Shown: positions 18,118 to 27,561, counted from the stretch's first letter. The stretch: 64,000 nucleotides of DNA from Erythrobacter sp. YJ-T3-07 (GCF_015999305.1 NZ_JAEAGP010000001.1:2755001-2819000), one strand, 5' to 3'. The notes: generated from the letters alone by a model not told the origin. Program-made: numbers and translations.

Positions 18118-18972
18118 TTACAGGTTCCAGTCGAAGCTGAACGCGGAAACGTTTTTCCACGCGTTATAGTATTCGGGCGGCAAATCGAAGGGGGCGGCAA
18201 GCTGGACGGCGCGGATGGCCTGTTCGGCATGGCGCTCCGCCTGTGCGCGATTGGTATCGTTCACGCCCGTCTGTCGGACAAGGCGCGGTCGCCCCGCAAG
18301 GGAGCCATCCTCGTTAAGACGCCACGCGATCACGCTGACGATCTTTTCCGCGTCGGGTCCGCTTGGAGGGGACCAGTGCGGCTTGAGCTGGCGAGAGATT
18401 GCCGCGGCGATGCTCGCCCTGGCGCTATTGCCGATCTGCGAGGCGGGAACACGCGTGTCGGTCGAGGTCGGCGAACTGCCCGATCCGGCGAGAAAATCGT
18501 CGCCCACGCGGCTGCCGCCCGAACGGGTCGGCTCGGCACTCGGGCGCGGCTGCGGGCGTGGACGCGGTTGCGCGGTCGCTCGCGGGCTCGGCCGGGGCTG
18601 GGGCTGCGAGGTCGCTCGCGGGCTTGGCCGCGGCTGCGGGCGGCTGGTCGCGCGCGCGGTCGGCTGCGGACGCGGGGCGGGCGCAGGTGCGGTGGTGGGT
18701 TGCGGCAACGGTGGCGGGGGCACGTATTCTATCGGCGGGGAAACCTGCTCGCCCAGTTCCGGCGCGACCGAGGCCTGCGCTTCGCGCACCGGCTCCGGAG
18801 CGGCCGACGTCATCCCGACATCTTCCGCGAAATTGACCGTGATGCGTTGCGGCTCGGGCAGCTTTTCGCGCGTCGCCCCCTGCACCAGCAGCACCGCAAT
18901 CAGCGCGGCATGCAGCGCGATCGCGACGATCAGCGCAATGGCATCGAGGCCGGTATGCTGTTTCGCGTCCAT
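18118..18972 (-). CDS. tolA: TolA-like energy transducer with Pro/Arg-rich linker
   Basis: A 284-residue protein in the tolA position. One N-terminal transmembrane helix (residues about 9-30) is followed by a long periplasmic linker and a C-terminal TonB/TolA-type domain (residues about 185-284, IAAAISRQLKPHW...VIAWRLNEDGSLAGRPRLVR). Unlike the Ala/Lys/Glu helical linker of enteric TolA, the linker is Pro-, Arg- and Gln-rich with three 12-residue repeats (residues 108-143), so it should be an extended polyproline rod. It couples the TolQR motor to the outer membrane. Confidence 0.9.
   Translation of the reverse strand: MDAKQHTGLDAIALIVAIALHAALIAVLLVQGATREKLPEPQRITVNFAEDVGMTSAAPEPVREAQASVAPELGEQVSPPIEYVPPPPLPQPTTAPAPAPRPQPTARATSRPQPRPSPRATSQPQPRPSPRATAQPRPRPQPRPSAEPTRSGGSRVGDDFLAGSGSSPTSTDTRVPASQIGNSARASIAAAISRQLKPHWSPPSGPDAEKIVSVIAWRLNEDGSLAGRPRLVRQTGVNDTNRAQAERHAEQAIRAVQLAAPFDLPPEYYNAWKNVSAFSFDWNL
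18544..18651 (-). repeat. Three 36-bp in-frame repeats in tolA
   Basis: Three consecutive 12-residue units, ATSRPQPRPSPR, ATSQPQPRPSPR and ATAQPRPRPQPR, lie within the linker. The DNA is also near-repetitive, so copy number may vary between strains by slippage. Confidence 0.85.
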
Positions 18973-18985
18973 CGAGCCCTGGGAG

Positions 18986-19429
<444 letters not shown>

Positions 19430-19430
19430 A

Positions 19431-20144
19431 TCAGACGCGCTCCAGCTCGCGGCCGAGGTTCGCGTTGAACCGGTCGGCGAAGCGCTGGAGGATCGCTTCG
19501 TAGCTGTTCACGCTGGCCGAGAAGCGGTTGTAGGCGATCACCGCCGGAATGGCCGCGAACAGGCCGATCGCGGTCGCGAACAGTGCTTCGGAAATGCCGG
19601 GCGCGACCACTGCGAGCGAGGAATTGTTCTGCGCACCGATCTGGAAGAAGCTGTTCATGATGCCCCAAACGGTGCCGAACAGGCCCACGAAGGGCGCAAC
19701 CGAGCCCAGCGTGGCGAGGAAGGTCAGCCGGTTGGCCATCCGGTCAGCTTCTTCCGCGACATGGCTGTCCATCACGGCGGCGATGCGGCCCTGCGCACCG
19801 CGCACGTCCTTCACCCCGCCCTTGGTCGACTTCTTCCACTCGGTGATCGCACCCCATGCGATGCGCGCGGGCGCGACATCCTGGTTGCGATAGGCATCCA
19901 GCGTTTCCTCGTAGTTTTCCGAGGCCCAGAAATCCTTTTCGAACTTGCGCGCGCGTTTCTTCGCGCCGCCGATCTTCATCGCGACCGAGATGATGATCAT
20001 CCAGCTCCAGATCGAGGCGAGCAGCAGCGCAGCCATCACCGCCTTGACCACGATATCGGCGTCCATGAACAGCTTGACCGGCTCCAGCCGGGTCGGCGGA
20101 ACGGGCATTGTCGCGGCGGCGGCAAGCAGGTCGGAAAGAATCAT
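19431..20144 (-). CDS. tolQ: Tol-Pal motor protein TolQ
   Basis: A 237-residue MotA/TolQ/ExbB family proton channel with three transmembrane helices (residues about 28-50, 140-160 and 178-200). The conserved block LATLGSVAPFVGLFGTVWGIMNSF and the third-helix ALFATAIGLFAAIPAVIAYN are intact. It lies immediately after ybgC (TGAATG junction) in the usual operon order. Confidence 0.97.
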   Translation of the reverse strand: MILSDLLAAAATMPVPPTRLEPVKLFMDADIVVKAVMAALLLASIWSWMIIISVAMKIGGAKKRARKFEKDFWASENYEETLDAYRNQDVAPARIAWGAITEWKKSTKGGVKDVRGAQGRIAAVMDSHVAEEADRMANRLTFLATLGSVAPFVGLFGTVWGIMNSFFQIGAQNNSSLAVVAPGISEALFATAIGLFAAIPAVIAYNRFSASVNSYEAILQRFADRFNANLGRELERV

Positions 20145-20639
20145 TCAGGCATGCTCCCCAAGAGAAGTGGTATCGGAACTGGTATCGAGAATTCGGGTGA
20201 AGGCTTGCCGCCATGCATCGGGCTGGCGGCGCGGACGGCCATTGGGCGCGACGAAGCCGACGCGGAAGGTCGCGCTGCAAATCGTCTCCCCATCGCGTTT
20301 CGCCTCCTGCACCATACGCACGCTCGCTGCCTTGAGTTCGCTGCACCGCGTATGAATGACGATGTCGTCGTCGAGCAGCGCGGGCCGCAGATAGCGCATC
20401 TGCACATCGGCCACCGCGTACGCACCCTCGCCCGCTTCGATCGCGGCACGCTGGTCGATTTCCAGCATCCGCAGCACGTCGGAACGCGCACGTTCGAACC
20501 AGCGCAGGTAGTTGGCGTGATAGACGATGCCGGAGAGGTCGGTATCCTCGTAATAGACCCGCACCGCGTACAGGTGCAGCGAGCCGTCGAAGACGCCGCC
20601 CGGCGGCGTCGGGCGTATAGGATCAGGTGCGTCGGTCAT
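20145..20639 (-). CDS. ybgC: Tol-Pal-associated acyl-CoA thioesterase YbgC
   Basis: A 164-residue hot-dog-fold thioesterase. The family motif VYYEDTDLSGIVYHANYLRWFERARSD contains the catalytic Asp, and the C-terminal half has QMRYLRPALLDDDIVIHT. It is the first gene of the tol-pal operon, where it is thought to act on phospholipid acyl-CoA or acyl-ACP intermediates. ATG at 20639 (MTDAPDP) was chosen because the longer frame adds an unstructured Cys/Pro-rich stretch without a ribosome site. Confidence 0.94.
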   Translation of the reverse strand: MTDAPDPIRPTPPGGVFDGSLHLYAVRVYYEDTDLSGIVYHANYLRWFERARSDVLRMLEIDQRAAIEAGEGAYAVADVQMRYLRPALLDDDIVIHTRCSELKAASVRMVQEAKRDGETICSATFRVGFVAPNGRPRRQPDAWRQAFTRILDTSSDTTSLGEHA

Positions 20640-20745
20640 GCAGGGCGCGCCTTTACCGGAAAGGGACTCGCAGCGGCAGTCACATTCGGGCGGACTGTCG
20701 CACAGGGGGGGCGGTTGGCCCGCCATGCGAGAAGAAGCGGCGCAA

Positions 20746-21120
20746 TCAGGCGATCATCCGCCCCAGCTTCTGACCGCCGAAGATGTGGACGTGGAAATGC
20801 GGCACTTCCTGCCCGCCATTCTCGCCCACATTGGCGAGCAGGCGATAGCCGGGCTCGACCAGTCCCTTCGCCCGCGCCACGGTGCCGACCGCGCGGACCA
20901 GCCCGGCGATTTCCTCGTCCGATGCCTCCTGCGAGAAATCGTCCCAGCTGACATACTTGCCCTTGGGGATCACCAGCGTGTGGATTTCGGCCTGCGGAGC
21001 AATATCCTCGAACGCGAAGGCCCAGTCGTCCTCGTACACCTTGGTGCAGGGAATCTCGCCGCGCAGGATCTTGGCGAAGATATTGTCGTCGTCATAGGGC
21101 GCGGTCGGATCAATCGGCAT
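20746..21120 (-). CDS. HIT family nucleotide hydrolase/transferase
   Basis: A 124-residue histidine-triad protein with the active-site HFHVHIFGG (HxHxH) near the C-terminus and the N-terminal IFAKILRGEIPCTKVYEDD typical of Hint-type nucleoside phosphoramidases. The ATG at 21120 lies inside the last codons of hisE (11-nt overlap), so it is translated as the tail gene of the his block. That position after hisE is common in alphaproteobacteria. Confidence 0.93.
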   Translation of the reverse strand: MPIDPTAPYDDDNIFAKILRGEIPCTKVYEDDWAFAFEDIAPQAEIHTLVIPKGKYVSWDDFSQEASDEEIAGLVRAVGTVARAKGLVEPGYRLLANVGENGGQEVPHFHVHIFGGQKLGRMIA

Positions 21121-21448
21121 TGCTCGTCTCCTCCTGGCTCTCTCGGCTGGCCTTCTCCTCGATCCCCGAGATGCCCTCGCGCCGGTCGAGTTCGGCGAGC
21201 ACGTCGTCCAGCGCGATCCCACGGTCGGCCAGCAAAACCATCAGGTGGAACAGCACGTCGGCGGCCTCGCCGACCAGTTCCTCGTCGCTGCCCGAAAGCC
21301 CGGCGACCACCGCCTCGACCGCTTCCTCGCCCAGCTTGCGCGCCATCTTAGGCCGCCCGTCGCGCCTGAGCAGCGCGACATAGCTGGTTTCGGGATCGCA
21401 GTTGCGACGTTCAAGGATCACCTTTTCCAGGCGAGCGAGAGTTTCCAT
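21110..21448 (-). CDS. hisE: Phosphoribosyl-ATP diphosphatase
   Basis: A 112-residue stand-alone HisE that hydrolyses phosphoribosyl-ATP to phosphoribosyl-AMP, step two of histidine synthesis. The all-alpha MazG-like motif KLGEEAVEAVVAGLSGSDEELVGEAADVLFHLMVLL carries the metal-binding Glu/Asp residues. The start METLARLEKVI at 21448 matches the family. It sits 34 bp after hisF. Confidence 0.95.
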   Translation of the reverse strand: METLARLEKVILERRNCDPETSYVALLRRDGRPKMARKLGEEAVEAVVAGLSGSDEELVGEAADVLFHLMVLLADRGIALDDVLAELDRREGISGIEEKASRESQEETSNAD

Positions 21449-21482
21449 CCAGACGGTCCTCTTTCTGGTTATGCGTGACGCC

Positions 21483-22271
21483 TCAACCGTGCATCCCTGC
21501 GTAGGGTTCCGGGTGGCGCGCAGGCAAGCCCGCCGCACGCAGCGCGTCCTGCGCCTCAGCGACCGTGTGCTGCCCGAAGTGGAAAATGCTGGCGGCCAGC
21601 ACCGCGCTGGCATGGCCCTCGCGCACGCCGGCGACCATGTGATCGAGCGTGCCGACCCCGCCGCTAGCGATCACCGGCACGTCGACCGCATCGGCGATCA
21701 TCCGCGTCAGTTCGAGGTCGTAGCCATCCTTGGTCCCGTCCCGGTCCATCGAGGTGACGAGCAGTTCGCCCGCGCCCAGCTGCGCCAGCTTCGTCGCATG
21801 TTCGAGCGCATCGATCCCGGTCGCGCGGCGGCCACCGTGGGTGAAGATTTCGTAGCGCCCGCTCTCGCCGCGCCGGGCGTCGACCGAGGCGACCACGCAC
21901 TGGCTGCCCATGCGCTGCGCGATCTCGTCGACCAGTTCGGGCCGCGCCACGGCGGCGGAGTTGATCGCAACCTTGTCTGCCCCTGCCAGCAGCAGCGTGC
22001 GCGCATCCTCGACGCTGCGCACGCCCCCGCCCACGGTCAGCGGCATGAAGCAGACCTCCGCTGTCCGCCGTACGATATCGGCCAGCGTCGCGCGCCCTTC
22101 ATGGCTCGCGGAAATGTCGAGGAAGCACAGCTCGTCGGCACCCGCGAGGTCGTAGGCATGCGCCTGCTCGACCGGATCGCCCGCATCGCGCAGGTCGACG
22201 AAGTTGACGCCCTTGACCACGCGGCCCTCGGCCACGTCGAGACAGGGGATGACGCGGATACGGACGGTCAT
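21483..22271 (-). CDS. hisF: Imidazole glycerol phosphate synthase subunit HisF
   Basis: A 262-residue (beta/alpha)8 barrel that cyclises PRFAR with ammonia delivered by HisH. The catalytic aspartates are in [19 protein letters not shown] (near residue 11) and [12 protein letters not shown] (near residue 136). Phosphate-binding glycines occur in [11 protein letters not shown] and ASGGVGT. Length is normal. Its ATG overlaps the stop of the small membrane protein gene upstream by ATGA. Confidence 0.97.
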   Translation of the reverse strand: MTVRIRVIPCLDVAEGRVVKGVNFVDLRDAGDPVEQAHAYDLAGADELCFLDISASHEGRATLADIVRRTAEVCFMPLTVGGGVRSVEDARTLLLAGADKVAINSAAVARPELVDEIAQRMGSQCVVASVDARRGESGRYEIFTHGGRRATGIDALEHATKLAQLGAGELLVTSMDRDGTKDGYDLELTRMIADAVDVPVIASGGVGTLDHMVAGVREGHASAVLAASIFHFGQHTVAEAQDALRAAGLPARHPEPYAGMHG

Positions 22272-22525
22272 GTCATGTGCTTTTCGTTGGCGACGGTCGG
22301 TGCCTGCTCTCCGGTGGAGGCCGAAGGCGCAACCTGCCCCGCCAGCCAGAACATCCCGAACGCCATGTTGATGTAGAGGACGATCGCGAACCAGAAGCGG
22401 CTCGGGTCTTCATCCTTCTTGCTCAACCGGAACTTGCCCAGCGCGGTCTTGCCCCGCACCGCGTCGACCGCGGCGATGACCAGCATCACCAAGGTGGCGA
22501 TTAGCGCGATATCGACGAAGGTCAT
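22268..22525 (-). CDS. Small membrane protein of the his operon
   Basis: An 85-residue protein with two predicted transmembrane segments (residues about 3-22 and 45-65), separated by a basic loop [21 protein letters not shown]. No family was recognised. The stop overlaps the hisF start (ATGA), so it is translationally coupled to hisF although nothing in it suggests a role in histidine synthesis. ATG at 22525 was chosen; the upstream seven codons lack a ribosome site. Confidence 0.75.
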   Translation of the reverse strand: MTFVDIALIATLVMLVIAAVDAVRGKTALGKFRLSKKDEDPSRFWFAIVLYINMAFGMFWLAGQVAPSASTGEQAPTVANEKHMT

Positions 22526-22533
22526 GGGGCCAT

Positions 22534-22690
22534 CCCCCCTCTCCAACTTCGGCTAGGACCTGGCAGGTCCAAGCCTGCGTATCCTCTCCCGCAAGGGGAG
22601 AGGATGGATGCGGCACAATTCCCTCTCCCCCTGTGGGAGAGGATAGCGCAGCTTGCCGCGTCTGCGGCTAGCGAAGCTTGGTGAGGGGGC
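22534..22690. repeat. Inverted pair of palindromic intergenic repeats
   Basis: Two palindromes of the CCTCTCCC...GGGAGAGG type stand at 22581-22605 and 22620-22644. Their outer flanks correspond in opposite orientation: after the first arm read on the minus strand comes a CGCAGGCTTGGACC/GGTCCTAGC segment, and after the second on the plus strand GCGCAGCTTGCC/GGCTAGC. Each ends in GAGGGG. This is a REPIN-like inverted doublet between hisA and the small membrane gene. Confidence 0.75.
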
Positions 22691-22694
22691 TGCA

Positions 22695-23420
22695 TCACAC
22701 CGCCCCCACACGCAGCGCCTCTGCCAGATTCAGCCGCCCGTCGTACAGCGCGCGGCCGGTAATCACGCCTTCGATACCTTCCTCGGCGTGCGGTGCGAGG
22801 GCGCGGATATCCTCGATGTCAGCGACGCCTCCGCTGGCGATGACGGGCAGCGACTGCGCCTTGGCCAGCGCCAGAGTCGCCTCGACGTTGCAGCCCTTGA
22901 GCAGCCCGTCGCGGCCGATATCGGTGAACAGCAGCGCGGCGACGCCCGCATCCTCGAACCGACGCGCGAGTTCTTCTACGGCCAAGTCGGAGACGCTCGC
23001 CCAGCCCTCGGTCGCGACCATGCCATCGCGCGCATCGACCGCGACCACCACGCGGCCCGGGTGATCCGCCGCCAGCGCCTTGACCAGTTCGGGGTCCTTC
23101 AGCGCAGCCGTGCCGATCACCACCCGCGCCACGCCGAGGTCGAGCCAGCGTTCCGCGCCCTCGCGCGTGCGGATGCCGCCGCCCAGCTGCACCTTGCCGG
23201 GGAAGCGTTTGAGGATGCTCTCGACAGCGTGGGCGTTGACCGCCTCGCCCGCGAAGGCTCCGTCGAGATCGACCACATGCAGCCAGCTCGCGCCAGCCTC
23301 TGCGAAACGCGCGGCCTGTTCGCCAGGGTCGTCGCCGTAGATGGTCGCGCGGTCCATATCGCCTTCGGCGAGGCGGACGACATTGCCGCCCTTGAGGTCG
23401 ATAGCGGGGAAGATGATCAT
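22695..23420 (-). CDS. hisA: Phosphoribosylformimino-AICAR phosphate isomerase
   Basis: A 241-residue barrel isomerase converting ProFAR to PRFAR. The catalytic Asp is in IIFPAIDLKGGNVVRL (Asp8 region) and the second in FTDIGRDGLLKG (near residue 129). VVDLDGAF, QLGGGIRT and ASGGVAD are the expected phosphate-site motifs. It lies between hisH and hisF in the usual order but is separated from each by palindromic repeats. Confidence 0.96.
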   Translation of the reverse strand: MIIFPAIDLKGGNVVRLAEGDMDRATIYGDDPGEQAARFAEAGASWLHVVDLDGAFAGEAVNAHAVESILKRFPGKVQLGGGIRTREGAERWLDLGVARVVIGTAALKDPELVKALAADHPGRVVVAVDARDGMVATEGWASVSDLAVEELARRFEDAGVAALLFTDIGRDGLLKGCNVEATLALAKAQSLPVIASGGVADIEDIRALAPHAEEGIEGVITGRALYDGRLNLAEALRVGAV

Positions 23421-23438
23421 GCGTTCGTCTCGATTGTC

Positions 23439-23545
23439 GTCACCCCCGCGCAGGCGGGGGTCCAGATGACACTAGTGGAATGAGCCACAGGCCCCAGCGG
23501 GATTGGCTTCGCTCGTCTTCGACTCCCCGCCTTCGCGGGAATGAC
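23439..23545. repeat. REPIN-like inverted doublet
   Basis: A GTCA-palindrome (CCCCCGCGCAGGCGGGGG)-TCCAG unit at 23439-23465 faces a diverged copy on the opposite strand at 23521-23545 (GTCATTCCCGCGAAGGCGGGGA). It separates hisH from hisA. Confidence 0.8.
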
Positions 23546-23550
23546 GGGAG

Positions 23551-24168
23551 TTAGGGCTTCCACTTCAAAAACCTCTCGAGCAGCGCCAGCCCGTAGGCCT
23601 GGCTCTTCTCCGGGTGGAACTGCACGCCGAGGATGTTGTCGCGCGCCACCGCCGCCGTCACCGATCCGCCATGGTCGGTGCGCGCGGCGACGTGCGCGTG
23701 GTCCGCGACATCGAAGGCGTAGGAATGGAGGAAATAGGCCTCGCCCGGATGGATCAGCCCGCTGGCGTCGTCGGCTACGACCACATCGTTCCAGCCCATG
23801 TGCGGCACCTTCACGTGTTCGGACGGCTCGAGCGCGCGCACCTCGCCGCCGATCCAGCCGAGCCCCTGTGTCTCGCCATGCTCCAGCCCCCTGTCGGCGA
23901 GCAGTTGCATGCCGACGCAGATGCCGAGGAAGGGTACCCCGTCCTTGAGCACGCAGCCCTCCAGCGCCTCGATCATGCCGGGCAGGCTGGCAAGGCCGTT
24001 ATAGCACGCGCCGAACGCCCCCACGCCGGGCAGCACGATCCGCTCCGCCTTCGCCAGTGCATCGCCATCCGAAACCAGCGCGACCTCCGCGCCAACCCGC
24101 CGCAGCGCGTTTTCGACCGAATGCAGGTTCCCGGCGCCGTAATCGATCAGCGCGACACGATCAGCCAC
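23551..24168 (-). CDS. hisH: Imidazole glycerol phosphate synthase glutaminase subunit HisH
   Basis: A 205-residue class-I glutamine amidotransferase that supplies ammonia to HisF. The nucleophile Cys is in [10 protein letters not shown] and the His/Glu of the triad are in [10 protein letters not shown]. The oxyanion strand LPGVGAFG is present. Start is GTG at 24168 ([14 protein letters not shown]), which overlaps the end of hisB by 8 nt; no ATG fits. Confidence 0.95.
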   Translation of the reverse strand: MADRVALIDYGAGNLHSVENALRRVGAEVALVSDGDALAKAERIVLPGVGAFGACYNGLASLPGMIEALEGCVLKDGVPFLGICVGMQLLADRGLEHGETQGLGWIGGEVRALEPSEHVKVPHMGWNDVVVADDASGLIHPGEAYFLHSYAFDVADHAHVAARTDHGGSVTAAVARDNILGVQFHPEKSQAYGLALLERFLKWKP

Positions 24169-24754
24169 CCAGGATGCCCTTGGTCGAGGGAATGGCCCCG
24201 CCCTTGCGCGGGTCGATCTCGACCGCCTGCCGCATGGCGCGGGCGAAGCCCTTGTAGATCGCCTCGCAGATATGGTGGTTGTTGGAACCGTACAGCAGCT
24301 CGACATGCAGCGTCAGCCCGGCGGTCTGCGCGACCGACTGGAACCAGTGTTCGATCAGTTCGGTGTCCCACTCGCCCAGCTTGCTCTGGCTGAAGCCCGC
24401 GCGCCACACGCACCAGGGCCGCCCCGAGATATCGAGCGCAACCCGCGCCAAAGTCTCGTCCATCGGCGAATAGGCGGTGCCGTAGCGCGCGATCCCGCCC
24501 TTGTCGCCCAGCGCGTCGCTGAGTGCCTGGCCCAGCGCGATCGCGCTGTCTTCGGTGGTGTGATGCTGGTCGACATGCAAGTCGCCATCGACCTTCATCT
24601 CGACATCGATCAGCGAATGGCGGGAGAACTGCTCGACCATATGATCGAGAAAGCCGATCCCCGTCGCCACCTCGTAGGTGCCGGTACCATCAAGGTTCAC
24701 CGCCACGCGGATGCGCGTTTCCTTGGTATCGCGCTCTATCAGACCGGTTCGCAT
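24161..24754 (-). CDS. hisB: Imidazoleglycerol-phosphate dehydratase
   Basis: A 197-residue monofunctional HisB. The Mn-binding motifs [13 protein letters not shown], and [19 protein letters not shown] are all intact. It dehydrates imidazole glycerol phosphate to imidazole acetol phosphate. ATG at 24754 ([13 protein letters not shown]) fits the family better than the in-frame ATG 33 bases upstream. It is the first gene of this his cluster and is divergent from sspB, 85 bp away. Confidence 0.96.
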   Translation of the reverse strand: MRTGLIERDTKETRIRVAVNLDGTGTYEVATGIGFLDHMVEQFSRHSLIDVEMKVDGDLHVDQHHTTEDSAIALGQALSDALGDKGGIARYGTAYSPMDETLARVALDISGRPWCVWRAGFSQSKLGEWDTELIEHWFQSVAQTAGLTLHVELLYGSNNHHICEAIYKGFARAMRQAVEIDPRKGGAIPSTKGILGG

Positions 24755-24839
24755 GGGGACGCGCGCTATCCGTGACGGGGGCTGCACGCAAGCATTCTGC
24801 GCTTGACCATACGCGCGCTCGCCGCCACCTAGCCACGTG

Positions 24840-25352
24840 ATGAGTGACGATGCGCCCGATAGCCTGATCCCCTACGACCAGATCGTGCAGGAGGCCCTGC
24901 GCGCCGTGGTCGGCAGCGTGCTTGGTGAAATCGAGGCGGGCGGCGGTACGCTGCCCGGCAACCACCATTTCTACATCACCTTCAAGACCGGCGTGCCCGG
25001 GGTCGAGATACCCGACCATCTGCGGGAGCGTTTTCCGGATGAGATGACGATCGTCCTGCAGAACAAGTTCTGGGATCTGAACGTGACCGAGACCGGCTTT
25101 TCGGTCGGGCTCAGCTTCAACCAGCGTTCCTCGCATCTGGTGGTGCCGTTCTCCGCGATCACAGCCTTCGTCGATCCGGCGGTCGATTTCGGCCTGCAAT
25201 TCCAGGCGACCGAGGTGGAGGACTACCCCACCCCGACCGATGCCGCAGGAAACGACGGGTCGGACGATGCGGAACGCGATCCGCGCGAGGCCGTTACCAA
25301 CAACGAAGACGGCTCGAACGTCGTCACGGTCGATTTCGGCCGCAAGAAGTAA
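24840..25352 (+). CDS. sspB: ClpXP adaptor SspB (alphaproteobacterial type)
   Basis: A 170-residue SspB-like adaptor. The substrate-binding domain spans about residues 5-130 ([87 protein letters not shown]). An acidic flexible linker and a C-terminal ClpX-tail-like stretch ([11 protein letters not shown]) follow. It delivers ssrA-tagged and other substrates to ClpXP. ATG at 24840 is used; a GTG directly upstream (24837) is in frame. Confidence 0.93.
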   Translation: MSDDAPDSLIPYDQIVQEALRAVVGSVLGEIEAGGGTLPGNHHFYITFKTGVPGVEIPDHLRERFPDEMTIVLQNKFWDLNVTETGFSVGLSFNQRSSHLVVPFSAITAFVDPAVDFGLQFQATEVEDYPTPTDAAGNDGSDDAERDPREAVTNNEDGSNVVTVDFGRKK

Positions 25353-25409
25353 CGCTCCGCACACACTCCTCAGCGCGTCCGGAGCCTGCAATCCAGGGGG
25401 CCTGACCAG

Positions 25410-25808
25410 ATGAGCAAACGCCGCGAGGAACTGCGCCGCAAGGTCGCCCGCGGACAGGCACGCGCCCGCGGCGAAGCGGTGCCCGGCCTCTCCCCCAACC
25501 CGGCAGCCAACCTGATCATGGCCAACGCGATCGTGCGCACCGGATCGATCCTGCTGCGCCGGGCGGTCGACAAGCGGATGCTGCGGGGCCGTTATGGCAA
25601 GGATACCGCCGAAGCCGCGGCAGAGAACCAGGGGCTGGGATCGACGCTGACAGCGCTAGCCCTGTCCAAGGTCGCCGCGCGCTCCTCCACCGGGGCGGTG
25701 GTGGTCGGCGGTGGCATGCTGGCCAAGGCGCTGTACGACCGGCGGCAGGCGAAGAAGGCGCGGGCAAAGGGCGACGCGAAGATTCTGGAAGACGCCGCCG
25801 ACGCGTAA
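25410..25808 (+). CDS. Conserved-looking hypothetical protein
   Basis: A 132-residue basic protein of unknown family. The N-terminus is very Arg/Lys-rich (MSKRREELRRKVARGQARARG), the middle is Ala-rich with a weakly hydrophobic Gly-rich segment (STGAVVVGGGMLAKALYD) that could be a short membrane helix, and the C-terminus is charged. It lies between sspB and gmk on the same strand with a 57-bp gap before it. No function can be assigned. Confidence 0.65.
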   Translation: MSKRREELRRKVARGQARARGEAVPGLSPNPAANLIMANAIVRTGSILLRRAVDKRMLRGRYGKDTAEAAAENQGLGSTLTALALSKVAARSSTGAVVVGGGMLAKALYDRRQAKKARAKGDAKILEDAADA

Positions 25809-25874
25809 GCGCGCACGCACCCTTTACGGATTTAGCCGACGCGAAGGGTTGATCTGACCCGCCCGGACGGGCCA

Positions 25875-26540
25875 ATGGCGGATATGCCCGACTCCTCCTC
25901 CCATTCGCACGAGACCGACACGCTGCACCGGCGTGGCCTGATGTTCATCCTCTCCTCCCCCTCGGGCGCAGGCAAGACGACGCTGTCGCGCATGCTGCTC
26001 GCCTCGGAGGAGGAGATCATGCTGTCGGTATCCGCCACGACGCGCCCCCCGCGCGAGGGCGAGGTCGATGGCAAGGACTATCACTTCGTCAGCAACGAAG
26101 AATTCGACCGGCTGGTGGACGAGGACGGGTTCTACGAATGGGCACCCGTGTTCGGCAATCGCTACGGCACGCCCAAGGGCCACATCCGCGAAGGGCTGAA
26201 GCGCGGGCAGGATTTCCTGTTCGATATCGACTGGCAGGGCACCCAGCAGCTTTACCAGAAGGACCAGCAGGACACGGTCAGCGTGTTCATCCTGCCGCCC
26301 AGCCTCGACGAACTGCACCGCCGCCTGACCGCCCGCGCGCTCGACAGCGAAGAGGTGGTCAACAGCCGGATGGAACGGGCGCGCGCCGAAATCAGCCACT
26401 GGGCCGAATATGATTACGTCGTGATCAACGACAATGTCGATGCGTGCTTCACCAAGGTACGCGAGATCCTGCACGCCGAGCGCATGAAGCGCACGCGCCA
26501 GACCGGGCTGATTCCCTTCGTGCGCGAGCTGATGGGATGA
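25875..26540 (+). CDS. gmk: Guanylate kinase
   Basis: A 221-residue GMP kinase that makes GDP from GMP and ATP. The P-loop is LSSPSGAGKTTLSR near residue 29, followed by the GMP-binding VSATTRPPREGEVDGKDYHFV and the lid/EWAPVFGNRYGTPK region. DIDWQGTQQL is also typical. The first 20 residues form a short extension before the usual start; internal ATGs at 25884 (MPDSSS) or later could be used instead. Confidence 0.95.
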   Translation: MADMPDSSSHSHETDTLHRRGLMFILSSPSGAGKTTLSRMLLASEEEIMLSVSATTRPPREGEVDGKDYHFVSNEEFDRLVDEDGFYEWAPVFGNRYGTPKGHIREGLKRGQDFLFDIDWQGTQQLYQKDQQDTVSVFILPPSLDELHRRLTARALDSEEVVNSRMERARAEISHWAEYDYVVINDNVDACFTKVREILHAERMKRTRQTGLIPFVRELMG

Positions 26541-26542
26541 AG

Positions 26543-26576
26543 CGAACCCCGGGACGCAAAGGCGCCCCGAGGTTCG
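26543..26576. terminator. Stem-loop at the convergent gmk/SDR junction
   Basis: CGAACC at 26543 pairs with GGTTCG at 26571, with a further four GC-rich pairs inside. No strong T-run follows on either strand, so its role as a bidirectional terminator is only likely. Confidence 0.45.
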
Positions 26577-26595
26577 ATGATGGTACCCGTGGGGC

Positions 26596-27402
26596 TTAGT
26601 CGCCCGAGGGATCGACGAAGCTGGTCGACATATTGGCGTTGACCACGCCGCCGTCGATCGGGATCGTCGTGCCGACAACGTAGTCGCCCGCGCGGCTGAG
26701 CAGGTAGATCGCGCCTGCGGCCATATCCTCGGTCACGCCCACGCGCCTGCTCGGGATGCCGCGCTTGACCGTCTCTTCATTGTCGCGCGCCGCGCGGTTC
26801 ATTGCCGACGGGAAGGCACCCGGGCCGATCCCGTTGACCACGATATTGTGCTGGATCAGCTCGGCAGCCATCCGGCGGGTGAGGTGGATCAGCCCGGCCT
26901 TGCTCGCCTGGTAGGGATAGGTCGGCCACGGGTTGACCTTGAACCCGTCGATGCTGGCGATCATCAGCACCTTGGCCGGACGCTCCGCCGTGCCCGCCTT
27001 CTTGAGCAGCGGGAGCAGCTTCTGGGTGAGGAAGAACGGCGTCTTGAGGTTCAGGTCCATGGTGCGGTGCCAGCCGGCCTCGCTGAACTCCTCGAAGGGT
27101 TCGCCCCATGCCGCGCCTGCGTTGTTGACCAGCAGGTCCAGCTTGTCCTCGCGACTAGCCAGCTCGTCGGCCAGCGCCTTGATCCCACCCATCTGGCTGA
27201 GGTCGCCGACCAGGCCGATGACCTTGTCGCCCAGTTCGGCGGCGGTCTCGTCGACCTGCTCCTTCTTGCGCGCGACGATATAGACCTTGGCGCAGCCCGC
27301 TTCGAGCAGGCCTTCCACGATCATGCGCCCGATCCCGCGGCTACCGCCGGTGACCAGCGCGATCTTGCCTTCGAGACCGAAAAGGTCGGTGAGTTTCATC
27401 AT
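26596..27402 (-). CDS. SDR family oxidoreductase
   Basis: A 268-residue classical short-chain dehydrogenase. The dinucleotide motif is VTGGSRGIGRM, NNAGA follows, and the catalytic Ser (MIASIDGF) and YxxxK (YPYQASKAG) are intact. VVNGIGPGAFPSAMNRAA and GTTIPIDGGVVNANMS complete the fold. The substrate is unknown; association with acyl-CoA dehydrogenases on the same strand suggests oxidation of a beta-hydroxy-acyl or alcohol intermediate. The start may be either of two adjacent ATGs (27402 or 27399). Confidence 0.92.
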   Translation of the reverse strand: MMKLTDLFGLEGKIALVTGGSRGIGRMIVEGLLEAGCAKVYIVARKKEQVDETAAELGDKVIGLVGDLSQMGGIKALADELASREDKLDLLVNNAGAAWGEPFEEFSEAGWHRTMDLNLKTPFFLTQKLLPLLKKAGTAERPAKVLMIASIDGFKVNPWPTYPYQASKAGLIHLTRRMAAELIQHNIVVNGIGPGAFPSAMNRAARDNEETVKRGIPSRRVGVTEDMAAGAIYLLSRAGDYVVGTTIPIDGGVVNANMSTSFVDPSGD

Positions 27403-27418
27403 AATCTCTCTCCCATAC

Positions 27419-27552
27419 CCCCTCCTCTTCGCAAGGAGGGGCAGTGAGACTTGGCGGCTTGCCGCCTAGTCGCAACGGGGTGGTGCCTTCTTGCGAAGCG
27501 ACGCTGATGCGTCGGAACCACCCCCCAACCCCCTCCTTTGAAAAGGAGGGGG
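27419..27552. repeat. 134-bp composite inverted repeat element, copy 1
   Basis: Palindromes at 27419-27441 (CCCCTCC...GGAGGGG) and 27529-27552 (CCCCCTCC...GGAGGGGG) bracket about 85 bp. Read on the minus strand, the inside (GGGGGGTGGT ... CACCACCCCG-TTGCGACTAGGCGGCAAGCCGCCA) matches the element at 33114-33237 read on the plus strand, so both are copies of one intergenic unit. Confidence 0.8.
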
Positions 27553-27561
27553 AGTTAAGGC

